A stretch of 7,708 nt of DNA from CAYSND01 sp964642235 (GTDB lineage: Bacteria > Bacteroidota > Bacteroidia > Bacteroidales > UBA932), in contig CAZXOP010000092.1 in assembly GCA_964642235.1 (NCBI GenBank), positions 1 through 7,708 of the forward strand, given 5' to 3'. The position numbers were made by a program, and so were the translations under genes. Positions 6,905-7,708 of this stretch are shown piece by piece (position 1 is the first letter of the stretch; every line of letters begins with the position of its first letter). The notes under the pieces were generated by a model, which worked only from the letters and a program-made list of their open reading frames with translations, was not told where the DNA came from and did no database searches.

Positions 6905-6922
6905 ACAAATTTATAACAAATT
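6905..6922. repeat. ACAAATT tandem repeat with 11-bp period
   Basis: ACAAATT at 6905-6911 recurs at 6916-6922, one helical turn apart, with TATA between them. The arms AATTT (6908-6912) and AAATT (6918-6922) also form a short inverted repeat. The block covers the leftward -7 box and the expected -33 area of the rightward promoter, so a protein bound here could affect both. Confidence 0.3.
6906..6913 (-). promoter_or_regulatory. Putative -7 box of the efflux operon promoter
   Basis: On the minus strand TAAATTTG (6913-6906) fits the Bacteroidota -7 consensus TAnnTTTG. Transcription would begin near 6899-6900, giving a leader of about 36 bases before the regulator ATG. No TTG/TTTG lies at the expected -33 distance, so the promoter is weak or needs help. 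It is the best candidate promoter I found for the six-gene operon. Confidence 0.45.
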
Positions 6923-6934
6923 CTATAATTATTC

Positions 6935-6942
6935 TATCTTTG
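6935..6942 (+). promoter_or_regulatory. Putative -7 box of the flavoprotein gene promoter
   Basis: TATCTTTG fits TAnnTTTG exactly. Transcription would start near 6948-6949, leaving a leader of only about 11 bases before the ATG at 6960, without a Shine-Dalgarno sequence, as is common in this phylum. No -33 TTTG is present at the right distance. The -33 area coincides with the -7 box of the leftward promoter, so the two promoters are back to back and share DNA. Confidence 0.55.
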
Positions 6943-6959
6943 TAAGCAAAATATTTTTT

Positions 6960-7708
6960 ATGAAACATATCATTATTGGCGGAGTTGCAGGTGGAGCCAC
7001 CACTGCTGCAAGAATTCGCAGAAACGACGAAAAAGCTGAAATTATCCTTTTGGAGAAGGGAGAATATATCTCCTACGCTAATTGCGGTCTTCCTTATTAT
7101 ATTGGTGGCGTAATAAAAGAGAGAGAAAAACTCTTTGTTCAAACCCCAAAATCCTTTGGCACCCGCTTTAATATTGACATTCGCACCCAAAGCGAAGCTA
7201 TTGCCATAAATAGGAGGAAGAAGACTGTAACTGTTAAAACCTCCGATGGAAAAGAGTATGAAGAGTCATACGACAAGCTTATTCTCTCCCCCGGTGCGGT
7301 TCCGGTAATTCCCCCTTTCGCACTTTCTGAAGGAAAATTGCTCCCCGGAGTATTTGTTCTTAGGAACGTTTATGACACAGATGATATAAAACAATATATA
7401 GACAAAGGGAATGTTCGTAGGGCTGTGGTAATCGGAGCAGGGTTCATAGGACTTGAAATGGCGGAGAATCTGCACCACATTGGGGCAAAAGTTTCAATAG
7501 TGGAGATGGCAGATCAAGTTATGCCTCCGATTGACTTTTCGCTTGCTTCAATAGTTCACCAGCACCTTTTGCAAAAAGGGACACGGCTCTTCCTTGGGGA
7601 GACTGTAGAGGCAATAGAGAAGAAGTCAGAGGGAACCTTAGTGGTTAAATTCAAAAGCGGAAATAGTGTTGAAAGCGACTTGGTAATCCTTTCAATCGGA
7701 GTTCGCCC
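6960..7708 (+). CDS. CoA-disulfide reductase-like FAD/NAD(P)H oxidoreductase (3' end outside window)
   Basis: The frame is open from the ATG to the edge, giving 249 complete codons, so only the N-terminal part is seen. It belongs to the pyridine nucleotide-disulfide oxidoreductase superfamily. The FAD-binding loop is IIGGVAGGATTAARIRR (5-21). The redox centre is SYANCGLPYYIGG (38-50) with a single Cys42, as in CoA-disulfide reductases and related NADH oxidases rather than the CxxxxC of glutathione or lipoamide reductases. ILSPGAVP (108-115) is a second FAD-contact motif, GAGFIGLEMAE (159-169) binds NAD(P)H, and LSIGVRP sits at the edge. The likely reaction is NAD(P)H-dependent reduction of CoA disulfide, a persulfide or oxygen. 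Many relatives carry C-terminal rhodanese domains, but that part is not visible. It is transcribed away from the efflux operon from a shared 96-base region. Confidence 0.9.
   Translation, partial: MKHIIIGGVAGGATTAARIRRNDEKAEIILLEKGEYISYANCGLPYYIGGVIKEREKLFVQTPKSFGTRFNIDIRTQSEAIAINRRKKTVTVKTSDGKEYEESYDKLILSPGAVPVIPPFALSEGKLLPGVFVLRNVYDTDDIKQYIDKGNVRRAVVIGAGFIGLEMAENLHHIGAKVSIVEMADQVMPPIDFSLASIVHQHLLQKGTRLFLGETVEAIEKKSEGTLVVKFKSGNSVESDLVILSIGVR

Larger units (their letters stand above)
6872..6937. repeat. 12-bp direct repeat in the divergent promoter region
   Basis: TAATTATTCTAT occurs exactly at 6872-6883 and again at 6926-6937, 54 bases apart, within the 96-base gap between the regulator and the flavoprotein gene. 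The left copy lies in the leader of the regulator mRNA. The right copy overlaps the start of the -7 box of the rightward promoter. The core TTCTAT occurs once more at 6921-6926, 11 bases before the copy at 6932. This could be a regulator-binding site, but the region is so AT-rich that chance repetition is not excluded. Confidence 0.4.

Noticed and set aside
6903..7478. Two minus-strand open frames (6903-7190 and 7266-7478) opposite the flavoprotein gene
   Set aside because: The plus-strand frame encodes FAD and NAD(P)H motifs in order, so it is the real gene. The minus-strand frames are low-complexity shadows, and one runs into the promoter region.
1..7708. Mobile element, integration next to the tRNA, CRISPR array or toxin-antitoxin pair
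   Set aside because: No integrase, transposase, terminal repeats, duplicated tRNA end or regularly spaced repeats were seen. The tRNA is a common integration target, but its 3' side is cut off by the window edge.

Overview
The window looks like chromosomal DNA from a member of the Bacteroidota. The clearest evidence is upstream of the tRNA gene: a -7 element of the form TAnnTTTG with a TTTG box 20 bases further upstream, which is the Bacteroides-type sigma-ABfr promoter. Intergenic DNA is AT-rich, Shine-Dalgarno sequences are weak or absent, the tRNA does not encode its CCA, and the periplasmic adaptor protein starts with a lipoprotein signal. All of this fits the phylum. I cannot name the genus.

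Layout: the left edge holds a tRNA-Leu(UAA) gene on the minus strand with its own promoter (about 7-137). From 6863 down to 151, also on the minus strand, lies a very compact six-gene operon. In transcription order it encodes a TetR-family regulator (6246-6863), a TolC-family outer-membrane channel (4984-6249), a HlyD/YbhG-type periplasmic adaptor lipoprotein (4080-4982), two ABC ATPases (3188-4111 and 2424-3173) and two ABC-2 type permeases (1274-2416 and 151-1266). Neighbouring genes overlap or lie at most 14 bases apart. A 96-base intergenic region (6864-6959) with divergent promoters separates the operon from a plus-strand gene for a CoA-disulfide-reductase-like flavoprotein, which runs off the right edge (6960 to beyond 7708).

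How the genes work together: order and content match the E. coli cecR-ybhG-ybhF-ybhS-ybhR drug-efflux locus, with two differences. The double ATPase YbhF is here two separate proteins, and a dedicated TolC-type channel is part of the operon. The predicted machine has two ATPases driving a permease heterodimer in the inner membrane, a lipid-anchored adaptor across the periplasm and an outer-membrane duct, under control of a self-encoded TetR repressor. The substrate cannot be read from the sequence.

The most interesting molecular detail is in the ATPases. The first lacks the Q-loop Gln and the switch His but has a perfect LSGGMKQ signature. The second has intact Q- and H-loops but a degenerate LPLGWKQ signature. 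Paired, they should make one consensus and one degenerate ATP site. The system is a variant of a known exporter type, and I see no evidence for a wholly new one. I saw no insertion sequence, CRISPR array, phage gene or broken gene, and there is no gene-free stretch longer than 300 bases.
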